NCBI GenBank assembly: GCA_026713925.1
Contig: JAPONM010000025.1
Span: 124,001-188,000 of the forward strand
DNA: 64,000 nt
From: Gammaproteobacteria bacterium
GTDB lineage: Bacteria; Pseudomonadota; Gammaproteobacteria; UBA4575
Direction: 5' to 3'
The notes below the pieces were generated by a model, which saw only the letters and a program-made list of their open reading frames with translations, did no database searches and was not told where the DNA came from. Every line of letters begins with the position of its first letter. Positions within the stretch are counted from its first letter, which is position 1. The translations under genes and the position numbers were made by a program. Below are positions 18,043-27,904 of this stretch, one piece after another.

Positions 18043-19092
18043 TTAGATCAGCAAATCTTCGTAAGGAGAATTCTGATACGATTCTACTTGTAATACTGCA
18101 GATTTCCATGCCTCACTGACATGTAACTCCTGATAGGAAAGTGGGCTTTTCCCCCCGTGCATACGGGTGAAGCGAATCTGGGAAACTGGATTGTTATAAT
18201 CATTCAACTGCTCGACAACTTGTGCAGCCTGTTCACCAGCATTGCAGATCAAAACCATATCACAACCAGCCTCCAAAGCTCTTTGCGTACGGACCAGGTA
18301 CTGGTCACTGCAGGCGGCAGCTTTCATGCTAAGATCGTCGCTGAACAGAACGCCCTTGAAACCCAGCTGATCACGCAATACCGTACCCAACCACTTTCTG
18401 GAAAAGGTTGCAACATTATTATCTATTCTCTCATACACAACATGTGCGCTCATGATCCCAGCTATCCCCTGATCAATCAGACGCTGGAACGGCACGATAT
18501 CTTGCATCAAAATGTCCTGATAGCTACGGGTATCAATAGGCAAATCGATATGTGAATCTGCAGATACACCGCCATGTCCAGGGAAATGCTTACCTACTGC
18601 CTGCATACCTGCCCTACGCATGCCTCGGGTGTAATGTACCGCCAAGTCAGCAACAACTTCCGGATTCTTGTGAAAGGAACGCTCATCTATAACCTGGCTA
18701 ATTCCAAAATTCAGGTCCAGGACCGGAGCAAAACTGAAATCAATTCCAATGGATCTGAGTTCTACAGCCATCAGCCACCCAGTAACCTCTGCCAGCCTGC
18801 AGGCACGCTGGGGGTCCATATCATAGACCTTTCCCAGTCCTTCTATGGCAGGCAAAGCTGTAAATTCTTCACGAAAACGTTGGACACGACCCCCTTCCTG
18901 GTCGGTTGCAACCAGCAACCTGGGGTGGCGCAAGGCATGAATCTCGTTCACCAGATCAATTAAACCTGAAACTGAAGTGAAATTTCGGCTGAACAGAATC
19001 ACTCCCCCGACCTGGGGGGATACCAAAAGATCGCGCTCTTGTACTGACAATGTGTCAGCACCAAGATCTATCATAAGTGGACCAAGTGACAT
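18043..19092 (-). CDS. nagZ: Beta-N-acetylhexosaminidase NagZ
   Basis: Cytoplasmic glycoside hydrolase family 3 enzyme that removes GlcNAc from anhydro-muropeptides during peptidoglycan recycling. Motifs: ATDQEGGRVQRF (~62-73), GIDFSFAPVLDLN, KHFPGHGGVSADSH (~168-181, containing the acid/base His) and the nucleophile region FSDDLSM (~250-256). The 349-residue length is normal. The start ATG sits at the edge of a 284-bp divergent spacer shared with zapE. Confidence 0.94.
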   Translation of the reverse strand: MSLGPLMIDLGADTLSVQERDLLVSPQVGGVILFSRNFTSVSGLIDLVNEIHALRHPRLLVATDQEGGRVQRFREEFTALPAIEGLGKVYDMDPQRACRLAEVTGWLMAVELRSIGIDFSFAPVLDLNFGISQVIDERSFHKNPEVVADLAVHYTRGMRRAGMQAVGKHFPGHGGVSADSHIDLPIDTRSYQDILMQDIVPFQRLIDQGIAGIMSAHVVYERIDNNVATFSRKWLGTVLRDQLGFKGVLFSDDLSMKAAACSDQYLVRTQRALEAGCDMVLICNAGEQAAQVVEQLNDYNNPVSQIRFTRMHGGKSPLSYQELHVSEAWKSAVLQVESYQNSPYEDLLI

Positions 19093-19140
19093 GTACGAAT
19101 ATTTAGCTAATCAAGTAAAGAGTAGAAGACACGCACCCAT

Positions 19141-19182
19141 TTTATTCAGCGAATCAGACCCATAAAGTGGATTCTGAATAAA
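19141..19182. repeat. Imperfect hairpin between nagZ and zapE
   Basis: The 8-base arm TTTATTCA (19141-19148) pairs with TGAATAAA (19175-19182). Inside it GAATC (19151-19155) pairs with GATTC (19170-19174) after a two-base bulge, leaving a 14-base loop. It lies in the divergent nagZ/zapE spacer. No T-run follows on either strand, so it is not an obvious terminator; it could be an operator or a structured leader. Low certainty of function. Confidence 0.4.
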
Positions 19183-19376
19183 TGAAAGAAAAACAATGCA
19201 GCTATTTCATACAATATGTAATACAAAATACGGTATTGGCCAGAGCCCTGTATCGGTACACTTGTGCGAACACCGCATAGCCACATAAATCCATCACAGT
19301 ATATAGTATTGCCTGAACGGGGAACATACACGGAACTTGTGTAACAATTTTTCCAAGCTCTACAAAGCAACACATA

Positions 19377-20477
19377 ATGATTGAATCAGCTTACAGGAAA
19401 CTGCTGGATACACAGCAGATCGTACAGGATTCGGAACAGAAAAATACGGTGATGGCACTACAGACCTTGCAACACAACCTCAATCGCCACAAGCCAAATG
19501 CGACTTTATTCAGCCGTATTACAACGTTCCTATCGTGCAAGCCCTGTGATGCGAATATAAAGGGACTGTACATCTGGGGTGGAATTGGACGTGGAAAAAC
19601 GTTTTTGATGGATTTATTTTTCTCCAATCTCCATATTCAAAATAAATTACGCCTGCATTTTCATAAGTTCATGGATGAAGCTCACGAAATGCTGAAGAAT
19701 CACAGGAACAAGGTAGACCCTCTAAAGCGGGTTGCCCGTGAATTTTCTGACAAGGCAAAAGTACTATGCCTAGACGAATTCCTTGTGAACGATATCGGTG
19801 ATGCAATGATTATCTCAGAGCTATTGAAAGGACTTTTCGAAAACAACACCATACTGGTTACCACATCCAATATTGAACCAGATTTGCTGTATAAAAATGG
19901 GTTACAACGAGAAAGATTTTTACCTGCAATAGACTTGCTTCAAATACATACCAATATCATCAGATTAGGCGGTGAAACTGATTACAGATTTGAAACCCTG
20001 CAGACTGAAGGTGTTTACAACACACCAGTAAATGAAGCTTCACAAGACTGGCTGGAACATCATTTCTTAAGTCTCAGTCCCGAAAAAAATGATGGCTCAT
20101 GGGGGAAAATCCAGATCAAGGGCCGCACCCTGCAAGCTATTCGTTATTCAACAAAAATTGCTTGGTTTGATTTCGGGGAACTCTGTGCGGGACCACGCAG
20201 CACGTCCGACTATATCGAACTTGCAAAGCGGTTCAATACAATCTTAATTTCACATGTGCCTGTTTTTAAGAACAGGGATGACCAGGCAAGAAGATTCATA
20301 AACCTTGTAGACGAGTTTTATGATCGTAATGTAAAGTTAATCCTGTCTGCTGAAGCCTATCCGGATTCACTGTACCAAGGCTCACGACTTCACAGTGAAT
20401 TCAGGCGCACCACTAGCCGGCTGACTGAAATGCAGTCACTAGAATATTTAGAAAAGCAACATCATCCAGATCAATAA
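19377..20477 (+). CDS. zapE: AFG1/ZapE family ATPase
   Basis: A 366-residue P-loop ATPase. Walker A is GGIGRGKT (~68-75), Walker B is VLCLDEF (~139-145), and TSNIEPDLLYKNGLQRERFLP is the typical AFG1 sensor region. ZapE acts at the division ring in Escherichia coli, and mitochondrial homologues handle respiratory-complex proteins. It lies 18 bp before mdh on the same strand, so the two may be co-transcribed. Confidence 0.9.
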   Translation: MIESAYRKLLDTQQIVQDSEQKNTVMALQTLQHNLNRHKPNATLFSRITTFLSCKPCDANIKGLYIWGGIGRGKTFLMDLFFSNLHIQNKLRLHFHKFMDEAHEMLKNHRNKVDPLKRVAREFSDKAKVLCLDEFLVNDIGDAMIISELLKGLFENNTILVTTSNIEPDLLYKNGLQRERFLPAIDLLQIHTNIIRLGGETDYRFETLQTEGVYNTPVNEASQDWLEHHFLSLSPEKNDGSWGKIQIKGRTLQAIRYSTKIAWFDFGELCAGPRSTSDYIELAKRFNTILISHVPVFKNRDDQARRFINLVDEFYDRNVKLILSAEAYPDSLYQGSRLHSEFRRTTSRLTEMQSLEYLEKQHHPDQ

Positions 20478-20495
20478 ACTTACTAGGAACAATAC

Positions 20496-21473
20496 ATGAA
20501 ACCAACTGTACGAATTGCAGTCACAGGTGCTGCAGGAAATATCGGGTATGCAGCCGCATTCCGCATCTCTGCTGGAGGCATGCTGGGCACTGACCAGCCT
20601 GTTATCCTGCAACTGATTGAAATTGAACCTGCACTCCAAGCCCTGAAAGGCGTTGAAATGGAATTGCTTGACTGTGCTTTTCCGCTACTCGAAAACGTAA
20701 TTACTACTTCAGATATCGAGACTGGCTTTAAGGATACGGATTATGCATTGCTTGTTGGTGCCAAACCACGTACCAAAGGCATGGAACGCAGTGACTTGCT
20801 TGGTGATAACGGGAAAATTTTTGGACCACAAGGTCGTGCTTTAAACAACCACGCATCACGCGGTGTGAAGGTCCTCGTCATAGGCAACCCTGCAAATACC
20901 AATGCACTGATTGCTATGAACAATGCGCCCGATTTATCACCTTCACAATTCTCTTCCATGATGAGACTGGACCATAATCGTGCCCTCAATCAACTCTCCC
21001 TAAAAACCAGGTCACGCACTACAGAAATTAAACACCTGACTGTTTGGGGAAACCATTCACTGACCCAGTATCCGGATATCAGTCATTGCAGCATCAATGG
21101 CAAGGATGCCACCTCACTGGTAGAAACTTCATGGTACAGGGAACAATTTATTCCCAGTGTACAAAAGCGCGGTGCAGAAATTATCAATGCAAGAGGGGCA
21201 TCGTCAGCAGCCTCGGCTGCTTCAGCTGCAATCGACCACATGCGCGACTGGGTATTCGGTACGCCCGGAAAAGACTGGACAAGCATGGGCATTCCATCCA
21301 CAGGTGATTACGGCATTTCTGAGGGACTTATGTACTCCTTTCCAGTTCGCTGCAGAAATGGCAGGTGCGAAGTCGTTCAGGGTCTGCACATGGACGATTT
21401 CAGTATAGACATGATCCAAGCAACGGAAAAAGAACTGCTAGAAGAACGCGATGCCGTAAAAGCTTTGCTTTAG
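20496..21473 (+). CDS. mdh: Malate dehydrogenase (NAD)
   Basis: Interconverts malate and oxaloacetate in the TCA cycle. The 325-residue sequence has the Rossmann motif [16 protein letters not shown], the coenzyme-selecting region [18 protein letters not shown], the substrate arginines in [14 protein letters not shown] and [16 protein letters not shown], and the catalytic histidine in [11 protein letters not shown]. It belongs to the longer MDH type 2 group (GMLG and C-terminal [10 protein letters not shown]) rather than the short E. coli type. It follows zapE closely. Confidence 0.95.
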   Translation: MKPTVRIAVTGAAGNIGYAAAFRISAGGMLGTDQPVILQLIEIEPALQALKGVEMELLDCAFPLLENVITTSDIETGFKDTDYALLVGAKPRTKGMERSDLLGDNGKIFGPQGRALNNHASRGVKVLVIGNPANTNALIAMNNAPDLSPSQFSSMMRLDHNRALNQLSLKTRSRTTEIKHLTVWGNHSLTQYPDISHCSINGKDATSLVETSWYREQFIPSVQKRGAEIINARGASSAASAASAAIDHMRDWVFGTPGKDWTSMGIPSTGDYGISEGLMYSFPVRCRNGRCEVVQGLHMDDFSIDMIQATEKELLEERDAVKALL

Positions 21474-21487
21474 ATGTTTACACCTTC

Positions 21488-22196
21488 TCACTCTGTAATT
21501 AAGTCGTCTATATATTCAACTACCACATCAGGCCGGTCTTCCGGCACATAGTGACCTACCCTTTCTATCACATGAAACCGGGCAGGCCCCTTGATTGTGG
21601 CCTTCAGCCATCGACCTGACTCCACAGGCATCCAAGCATCATGTAGTGCCCAGCAAACCATAGTTGGGCATGTGATCTGGCTATGGTCCACACTAAGCGT
21701 CTCTTCGCTGGTCGGTTCACTACAAACTTTTACTAAAGACTTGATTCCATGCAGACCTGGCCCACGTGCCCGATGCAAAAGATAGCTCTGTTTGTTATGA
21801 AGCAAAAACCTGACAGGCACCGCCACCATGATCATGCCCTACAAGAGCAACCTTACCTTCCAGGCCCAATCCTTCAACAACCCCTTTGATAGCCTCAGCT
21901 TGATTGGTCAGCGTGTGTTTGACGTCGTCTAGCAGCATATCGGACTGACCATACCCAATCATATCCACCGCATAGGTCTGATAACGGTCTTCGAGATGAC
22001 TTTGTACATGCCGCCACAAACGTGCGTTGGTCGGAATTCCATGAACCATTAATATTGCCTGACCACATGTTCTATACACTAACGAGCATCCCCAGCCTGA
22101 CAAGCAAGGAGGTACTATTGTTGCGGGTGGTGGAACATGGTGCTCAAAGCATCTACATACCTTGATCAAATAGCAGGAATAATTAGCACTGAACAA
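21488..22196 (-). pseudogene. Decayed alpha/beta hydrolase (haloalkane-dehalogenase-like)
   Basis: Two frames make up one broken hydrolase. The upstream frame (22196 to 21795) holds ILMVHGIPTNARLWRHV, VDMIGYGQSD and the nucleophile elbow GHDHGGGACQVFA, then stops. The downstream frame (21835 to 21488) resumes with CPTMVCWALHDAWMPVESG (the acid strand) and FHVIERVGHYVPEDRPD (the catalytic His). About 45 residues separate the elbow from the next conserved strand, whereas an intact enzyme has a cap domain of about 100 residues there. The gene therefore has both a frameshift and an internal deletion. The N-terminal ~45 codons also lack family motifs. Confidence 0.8.
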
Positions 22197-22284
22197 CTTT
22201 TTCCAGTTGTCACAGTTTTTGCAAGCTCGAGTGCGGATAATTCAATCTAGATGAACTTCAAACGTGACTCCATGCATGACCTGA

Positions 22285-22830
22285 CTACTGTAGAACATTG
22301 CCTGAGTAGGGGATACTCTGCAAAGGAACTTCAATGCCTTCTGTAAGCAGGAAGTTTTGCTGGGATTGGTCATGCACTATAAATGAATGACCCTGCTGAT
22401 TACAAAAAGACAACCATTTGAATAAAAAACGATTCATCTTCCATCTTGTTAGCAAGGAAGAACATGCCGAGTTAGTGTACTTGGACCAGCCTCTATTTTT
22501 GCACTTGAAGGATTGGCTGATCACTTCGGCCTGTAGCGCATCATAATAAATTCTCAGTTTAAGATCAGGATAAGCCAAAAAACCGTGATGCGCATCAGTA
22601 AAATAATAGGTCAGTGCAATTGTCGAGGTATACCGAGTCTGTTCAAGAACCTGTAAATATAAATCCATGCCTTGGGCAACACGCGACACTGCAATGGGCG
22701 GCATTGAGTCTTTATGGCCACATAACTTGCGAAGGCGAATGTAGTTGGCTTCATACATCTCCATAAGCCCTGCGAAAGAGTTGGGTAATGGGGGTGCCAA
22801 ATATCGTTTATGCCGACAGGTGTTTTTCAT
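22285..22830 (-). CDS. DUF1249 (YqiB-like) protein
   Basis: A 181-residue soluble protein with the DUF1249 pattern: LMEMYEANYIRLRKL near the N terminus, then LYLQVLEQTRYTSTIALTYY, LKLRIYYDALQAEVIS and MNRFLFKWLSFCNQQGH. The function of the family is unknown; in gammaproteobacteria it often sits near nudF/cpdA, which is not the case here. It lies ~117 bp downstream of sdhE on the same strand. The segment KCKNRGWSKYTNSACSSLL replaces the usual Tyr/Pro-rich stretch, so the protein is somewhat divergent. Confidence 0.72.
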   Translation of the reverse strand: MKNTCRHKRYLAPPLPNSFAGLMEMYEANYIRLRKLCGHKDSMPPIAVSRVAQGMDLYLQVLEQTRYTSTIALTYYFTDAHHGFLAYPDLKLRIYYDALQAEVISQSFKCKNRGWSKYTNSACSSLLTRWKMNRFLFKWLSFCNQQGHSFIVHDQSQQNFLLTEGIEVPLQSIPYSGNVLQ

Positions 22831-22947
22831 TTATGTGATATACGGTGAACTCCACCTATATTGACATACAAATTAAAAAAAATTCAATAACTGATGTGCC
22901 GAAAAAACCCAGGTTATATGAGCACATGGCCTTAACCGGTATATGGA

Positions 22948-23178
22948 TCACTCACGAATGCATTCTATAACCTTATTTATATACTGGTCGTGTGATTTCT
23001 GACTCCCGATAAGTAAGGCATACAATTCCGAGTCTTGCATATTAAGCATGAATTCAAAAGCACGTTTCAATTCAGGCTCAGCACTTGGGTAGTGACAATC
23101 AAGAAATTTTCGTGTCAGGATGTCCAGTTCTTTGGTACCACGGCGACAACTCCAGAGCAGCTTATGCATATCTTCCAT
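22948..23178 (-). CDS. sdhE: Succinate dehydrogenase flavinylation factor SdhE
   Basis: A 76-residue antitoxin-like protein of the SdhE/CptB/YgfY family, which promotes covalent FAD attachment to SdhA. The conserved RGTKELD (residues 13-19, matching RGxxE) is present, followed by the ERxAFE-like region (LKRAFEFML) and DSELYALLIG. It starts 14 bp after sdhB in the same operon, a logical place for an SDH assembly factor. Confidence 0.9.
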   Translation of the reverse strand: MEDMHKLLWSCRRGTKELDILTRKFLDCHYPSAEPELKRAFEFMLNMQDSELYALLIGSQKSHDQYINKVIECIRE

Positions 23179-23192
23179 CTACCTGCCCAGCC

Positions 23193-23969
23193 TTATCCCG
23201 TAGCAATAAGTTTTTTAATTTCTGCAATTGCCTTTGCTGGATTCAGGCCTTTAGGACAGGTATTTGTGCAGTTCATGATCGTATGGCACCGGTAAAGCTT
23301 AAACGAATCTTCCAACTGTTCCAGACGATCTGTAGTGGCTTCATCCCGGCTGTCTGCAATCCACCGGTAAGCCTGTAACAATACGGCAGGACCTAAGTAA
23401 CGATCACTGTTCCACCAGTAACTGGGGCAACTCGTAGAACAACAGGCACACAAAATGCATTCTTCCAACCCCTCCAGTTTTTCACGGTCATTCTTGGATT
23501 GCAGCCGCTCCCGGCCTGAAGGTGGCTGGGTTTCAGTTTTCATCCAAGGCTTGACGGATGCATACTGCTTATAAAATCTGCTTAGATCCACTACCAAGTC
23601 CTTGACGACAGGCATGTGTGGCAATGGATAAATTTTCAGATCACCCTTGATGTCCTTGATAGCTTTTATGCATGCCAGAGTATTTAAGCCATTAATATTC
23701 ATTGAGCAGGAACCACAAATGCCTTCGCGGCAAGAGCGACGAAACGTCAGGGTAGAATCCATTTCATTCTTTATTTTGATCAATGCATCCAGCACCATTG
23801 GACCACACGTATCCAAATCGACTTCATAAGTATCGGCACGGGGATTCTCATCACTGTCAGGGTCGTAGCGATAAACAATCACTCTTTTTATAGTGTGACT
23901 ATCCACAATAGCCGGGTAATTTTTACCTGGCTTCACGATAGAGTTGGCAGGAAGATTAAATTGCGCCAT
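23193..23969 (-). CDS. sdhB: Succinate dehydrogenase iron-sulfur subunit
   Basis: Electron-transfer subunit of complex II. It has the [2Fe-2S] ligands [12 protein letters not shown] and the later Cys of TLAC, followed by [16 protein letters not shown] and [17 protein letters not shown] for the [4Fe-4S] and [3Fe-4S] centres. I chose the ATG at 23969. A perfect AAGGAGG (23977-23983) lies seven bases before it, whereas it is only one base from the ATG at 23975. The product is about 258 residues. Operon order is sdhC-D-A-B-E. Confidence 0.96.
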   Translation of the reverse strand: MAQFNLPANSIVKPGKNYPAIVDSHTIKRVIVYRYDPDSDENPRADTYEVDLDTCGPMVLDALIKIKNEMDSTLTFRRSCREGICGSCSMNINGLNTLACIKAIKDIKGDLKIYPLPHMPVVKDLVVDLSRFYKQYASVKPWMKTETQPPSGRERLQSKNDREKLEGLEECILCACCSTSCPSYWWNSDRYLGPAVLLQAYRWIADSRDEATTDRLEQLEDSFKLYRCHTIMNCTNTCPKGLNPAKAIAEIKKLIATG

Positions 23970-23976
23970 GCACATG

Positions 23977-23983
23977 CCTCCTT
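23977..23983 (-). promoter_or_regulatory. Shine-Dalgarno site deciding the sdhB start
   Basis: AAGGAGG on the minus strand, between the sdhA stop and sdhB. It is seven bases from the ATG at 23969 but only one base from the ATG at 23975, so the downstream ATG is the usable start. Confidence 0.75.
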
Positions 23984-25775
23984 AATAAATCCTGGCCTTG
24001 GGTGGAATTACTTCAACCGCATCAGTCTGCGTATACATATGTACCGGCCGGTACTCAATCGTCACATCACCTTGCTCATTCAGCGCTGCCAGTGAGTGTT
24101 TCATCCAATTCTCGTCATCACGCTCTGGATAGTCATCACGTGCCTGTGCACCACGGCTTTCAGTTCGGTTCAATGCAGATTGTGCCGTAACAATCGCCTG
24201 AGGCATTAAATTAGCTAGCTCTATAGCTTCAACCAAATCCGTATTCCAAACCATAGAGCGGTCGGTTACTTTTATGTCGTCCAGTTGGGAAAACAGCTCC
24301 TTGAGTTTTACCAGCCCTTTTTCGATCAGATGTCCTGTTCTGAACACTGCAGCATGGTTTTGCATCGTTTTTTGCATTTCCATACGCAGCTTTGCAGTTG
24401 TAATTTCACCATCAGCATGACGCAACTTATCAAAGCGGTTCAACGCTGAATCTATCGCAGTATCCTGCAATTTGTCATGCGGCTGCCCGGGTTTTACCAA
24501 TTCCGCAGCACGCAAGGCCGCTGCCCTGCCGAATACAATTAAGTCCAGTAAAGAATTCGAGCCCAAGCGATTGGCGCCATGCACTGACACACAAGCTGCC
24601 TCGCCAATTGCCATCAAACCAGGCACGACGTAGTCGGGATTCCCGTCTTTCAGTGTCACTACCTCACCCTGATAGTTTGTTGGAATGCCGCCCATGTTGT
24701 AATGAACTGTCGGTATAACAGGTATAGGTTCACAAGTTACGTCTATGCCCGCAAAAATTCTGGCAGATTCTGCAATGCCCGGAAGCTTTGCATAAATCAA
24801 GTCTGCTCCCAGGTGTTCCAGATGCAGATGGATATGATCTTTCTCTTCTCCAACCCCCCGACCTTCATTGATTTCAATAGTCATGGAGCGGCTAACTACA
24901 TCCCGTGATGCAAGGTCTTTTGCATTAGGTGCATACCGCTCCATGAAACGCTCACCTTCTGAATTTGTCAAAAACCCGCCTTCACCCCGAACACCTTCGG
25001 TTATCAGGCATCCTGAACCATAAATCCCGGTAGGATGAAACTGCACAAATTCCATATCCTGCAATGCAAGTCCAGCACGCAGTACCATTGCATTTCCATC
25101 ACCTGTGCAGGTATGCGCTGAGGTGCAAGAAAAATAAGCACGCCCATAACCTCCTGTAGCTAACAGTACCATGTGAGCACGAAAGACATGCAACTCACCT
25201 GTAGCAAGATCCCATGCAAGTACGCCTTTGCAAGTACCTTCATCGTCCATGAGTAAATCAATTGCAAAATATTCAATAAAAAATTCTGCGTTGTGCTTCA
25301 GGGATTGTTGATAAAGAGTATGCAAGATCGCATGGCCTGTTCTGTCAGCGGCAGCACAGGTTCTTTGGGCAATTCCTTCCCCGAAGTGCGTGGTCATGCC
25401 CCCAAAAGGACGTTGATAAATACGGCCATCTTCGGTGCGCGAAAATGGAACACCATAATGTTCCAGTTCCACAACAGCAGGTATCGCCTCACGGCACATG
25501 TATTCAATGGCATCCTGATCACCTAACCAGTCAGAACCCTTGACCGTGTCATACATGTGCCAGCGCCAATCATCTTCCCCCATGTTTGCGAGAGCCGCAC
25601 TCATCCCACCCTGTGCAGCCACAGTGTGACTTCTAGTCGGAAATACTTTTGTTATGCATGCAGTTGAAAGCCCGCTTGCCGTCATACCCAGTGTTGCACG
25701 CAGCCCTGCGCCACCTGCGCCTACCACCACTACATCACAAACATGCTCGATCAACTTGTATGCTTTACCTGTCAC
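23982..25775 (-). CDS. sdhA: Succinate dehydrogenase flavoprotein subunit
   Basis: Catalytic subunit of complex II, oxidising succinate to fumarate. The 597-residue sequence contains the FAD dinucleotide motif GAGGAGLRA (~20), [11 protein letters not shown] with the histidine that binds FAD covalently, the substrate loop [11 protein letters not shown], and [19 protein letters not shown] near residue 395. The C terminus ([21 protein letters not shown]) is typical. It lies between sdhD and sdhB with tight spacing. Confidence 0.97.
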   Translation of the reverse strand: MTGKAYKLIEHVCDVVVVGAGGAGLRATLGMTASGLSTACITKVFPTRSHTVAAQGGMSAALANMGEDDWRWHMYDTVKGSDWLGDQDAIEYMCREAIPAVVELEHYGVPFSRTEDGRIYQRPFGGMTTHFGEGIAQRTCAAADRTGHAILHTLYQQSLKHNAEFFIEYFAIDLLMDDEGTCKGVLAWDLATGELHVFRAHMVLLATGGYGRAYFSCTSAHTCTGDGNAMVLRAGLALQDMEFVQFHPTGIYGSGCLITEGVRGEGGFLTNSEGERFMERYAPNAKDLASRDVVSRSMTIEINEGRGVGEEKDHIHLHLEHLGADLIYAKLPGIAESARIFAGIDVTCEPIPVIPTVHYNMGGIPTNYQGEVVTLKDGNPDYVVPGLMAIGEAACVSVHGANRLGSNSLLDLIVFGRAAALRAAELVKPGQPHDKLQDTAIDSALNRFDKLRHADGEITTAKLRMEMQKTMQNHAAVFRTGHLIEKGLVKLKELFSQLDDIKVTDRSMVWNTDLVEAIELANLMPQAIVTAQSALNRTESRGAQARDDYPERDDENWMKHSLAALNEQGDVTIEYRPVHMYTQTDAVEVIPPKARIY

Positions 25776-25782
25776 AACTTAT

Positions 25783-26148
25783 TCATAAAACAATTTTGAG
25801 GAGTGCAGCAATCCCAACGACTGTTAGCAGAACACAGATTAGGTTCAACAGTATTAACGAGACAGCCTTAAGCCAGCCGCGTACATAGTCTTCGATAATA
25901 ACCTGCATACCAAGTTTTGTATGGTAGAAAGTGGTTACAACAAGCAACATCAGAAGTGTCATGACAACAGGGGACTGAAGCCACCTCACAACTGCCTCAT
26001 GGCTTGCACTTCCCAGCATAGCTACAGAAAAGGCAAGCCAGACCACAATTGGTACCAGGACTGCAGCTGTAAGTCGCTGCATCCACCAATGCACTACAGC
26101 CTCCTTGCCAAAACCCGGAATCCCAGAAAAAAGAGATCGCAATGACAT
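25783..26148 (-). CDS. sdhD: Succinate dehydrogenase membrane anchor SdhD
   Basis: Small membrane subunit that, with SdhC, binds haem b and ubiquinone. Three helices are visible (LTAAVLVPIVVWLAFSVA, VVMTLLMLLVVTTFYHTKLG, AVSLILLNLICVLLTVVG). FYHTKLGMQVIIEDYV carries the haem-ligand histidine. The ATG at 26148 (MSLRSLFSG) starts two bases after the sdhC stop. An in-frame ATG at 26190 would overlap sdhC and adds residues unlike the family, so it is rejected. Product about 121 residues. Confidence 0.92.
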   Translation of the reverse strand: MSLRSLFSGIPGFGKEAVVHWWMQRLTAAVLVPIVVWLAFSVAMLGSASHEAVVRWLQSPVVMTLLMLLVVTTFYHTKLGMQVIIEDYVRGWLKAVSLILLNLICVLLTVVGIAALLKIVL

Positions 26149-26150
26149 AT

Positions 26151-26546
26151 TTAGATCCAGAACCTGCCGTTCAGCCAGGCAACTGACCAAACAACTACTG
26201 TCAGTAAAAGGGTTGCGACTATAACCAGTATTCCCGAATTCCTAGTAGCGTCAATTCCAAATCCATAGCCTGCATCAAAAACCAAGTGACGCACCCCATT
26301 GAACAGGTGCATGAACAGCGCCACGGTCCACAAAACCAAAAATATCTGACCAAAAAGGCTTGAAACAAGAATCCTAACTACTTCATAAGCTGCTGGGCCT
26401 GCTGCGACCGAAACCAGTACTATTACCAGCAACAGCGCACCCACAGCAAGAACTACCCCTGTGAATCGATGAAGAATCGATATGACCATCGCGAGTGGCC
26501 ATCGATAAATTTGCAAATGTGGTGACAGTGGCCTGCCTTGTTTCAC
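26151..26546 (-). CDS. sdhC: Succinate dehydrogenase cytochrome b556 subunit SdhC
   Basis: Haem- and quinone-binding anchor of complex II. The family N-terminal motif RPLSPHLQIYRWPLAMVISI is followed by SILHRFTGV (quinone site Ser/Arg) and the haem histidine in HLFNGVRHLVFDAGYGF. Three membrane helices are present. The start is most likely the GTG at 26546, which has AAGGAG six bases upstream; an ATG at 26570 in frame would swallow that site. First gene of the sdh operon, divergent from ygfZ. Confidence 0.92.
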   Translation of the reverse strand: MKQGRPLSPHLQIYRWPLAMVISILHRFTGVVLAVGALLLVIVLVSVAAGPAAYEVVRILVSSLFGQIFLVLWTVALFMHLFNGVRHLVFDAGYGFGIDATRNSGILVIVATLLLTVVVWSVAWLNGRFWI

Positions 26547-26660
26547 TGTGCACTCCTTAAAAATATGCAAATAGACATGTTAAGAAACATACGACCAATG
26601 TACAGGGGTCATCCAAATGTTTTATGCTTACTATCAGATACTACCTGATTAACCTGTCAT

Positions 26661-26738
26661 TGAACATATTCCCAGAGAATCTCAAGTGATAACAACCAGT
26701 TAACACATATCGATACTAAAAAATATGATATGTTCAAG
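26661..26738. repeat. 10-bp inverted repeat in the sdhC/ygfZ spacer
   Basis: TTGAACATAT at 26661-26670 is matched by its exact inverse, ATATGTTCAA, at 26729-26738, with 58 bp between. It lies in the 250-bp divergent region upstream of the sdh operon and ygfZ. Each arm begins with a -35-like TTGAAC pointing towards the other arm, but no convincing -10 follows at the right spacing. It may be a pair of operator half-sites or chance; function is inferred only. Confidence 0.4.
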
Positions 26739-26799
26739 TGCGTATCAGCTAAAGGTAAGCTTAACAGCAAATGATTGTTAGATTTTTACACAAACTCGT

Positions 26800-27843
26800 A
26801 TGAGCAACGAATGGCTTGAATTCCTGGGTGACCAAGGTGCAACCTTCGAAAATGATCGGGTGCTTACCTTAGGCTTACAGTCCGAGTCTTGCGAGACAAA
26901 CCACACTTGCGTATGTGAACTCACTTCTCTGGGTCTGATTCACGCAACAGGCGAGGAGGCGGGGAGCTTTCTATATGGTCAGTTCACCAATGACCTGAAG
27001 CAGGTTACAACCCACCTCAGCCAACTGAGCAGTTACTGCAACCCCAAAGGTAGAATGTTGTCAATTTTCAGGCTTTTCAAGCGGGATGAGGATTATTATT
27101 TGATTCTACCGAGAGATGTTCTGGAAATGACATTAAGGAAACTTACCCTGTTCAAGCTCAGAGCTAAGGTTGATTTGTTTGACAAGTCCGGGCAATTTGC
27201 TCTGCTCGGAGTAGCTGGGCCTGAAACAGAGACTGTCCTTCGGTGCATGAACATCGAAATCCCTCGAAATGAAAATGAGTGCATACAGGAGGATGAGTTC
27301 ACAATGATTCGCCTACCAGGGGAAGGCACTAGAGTACTGTTCATGAGTACTCCTGATAAAGCCGTTTCTCTCTGGGTGCAATTGTCTGAAAAACTGCCGG
27401 TCATGACTTCCAAATTGTGGGAAATGCATGACATATACAGCGGAATCCCTCAGATTACTGCCAATACGACTGAAACATTTACTCCGCAAATGACCAATCT
27501 GGAAATCATCAACGGAGTAAGCTTCACCAAAGGCTGTTACCCCGGCCAAGAAGTCGTAGCACGCACCCACTATCTGGGTAAACCCAGCCGCCGTATGTAC
27601 CGGGCCACCATAAAGACGAATCATGCACCTGAACCCGGAACCAACATTTTCTCCCTGGAGAAAGGCAGTCAGGCTGTGGGTAAGATCGTGATGTCCCAGA
27701 TGGCATCAAACGACGATGCCTGTGCATTAGTCGTATTGCGAACTGAGCTACAGAATGACCGGAATTTACATATCGAATCGACAACTGGAGCACCAGTTTC
27801 CATACAGACATTGCCCTATTCCCTAGAACCTAATCCAGCCTGA
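26800..27843 (+). CDS. ygfZ: Folate-binding Fe/S-cluster repair protein YgfZ
   Basis: GcvT-related tetrahydrofolate-binding protein needed for some Fe/S enzymes. The family hallmark KGCYPGQEVVARTHYLGKP is near residue 247, preceded by NLEIINGVSFTKG. FLYGQFTNDLKQVT and YCNPKGRMLSIFRLF are typical N-terminal segments. At 347 residues it is of normal length. In E. coli ygfZ neighbours sdhE; here both are close to the sdh operon, on opposite strands. No strong ribosome binding site precedes the ATG. Confidence 0.92.
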   Translation: MSNEWLEFLGDQGATFENDRVLTLGLQSESCETNHTCVCELTSLGLIHATGEEAGSFLYGQFTNDLKQVTTHLSQLSSYCNPKGRMLSIFRLFKRDEDYYLILPRDVLEMTLRKLTLFKLRAKVDLFDKSGQFALLGVAGPETETVLRCMNIEIPRNENECIQEDEFTMIRLPGEGTRVLFMSTPDKAVSLWVQLSEKLPVMTSKLWEMHDIYSGIPQITANTTETFTPQMTNLEIINGVSFTKGCYPGQEVVARTHYLGKPSRRMYRATIKTNHAPEPGTNIFSLEKGSQAVGKIVMSQMASNDDACALVVLRTELQNDRNLHIESTTGAPVSIQTLPYSLEPNPA

Positions 27844-27904
27844 TGAGGATAATCCTGGAGGTTAGCTCCACAGTATTCCAGCTTTTCCTGTGAGCATTAG
27901 AGTT

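Noticed and set aside
26149-26190. Longer SdhD starting at 26190
   Set aside because: It would overlap sdhC, and the added residues do not fit the family; the ATG at 26148 follows the sdhC stop directly.
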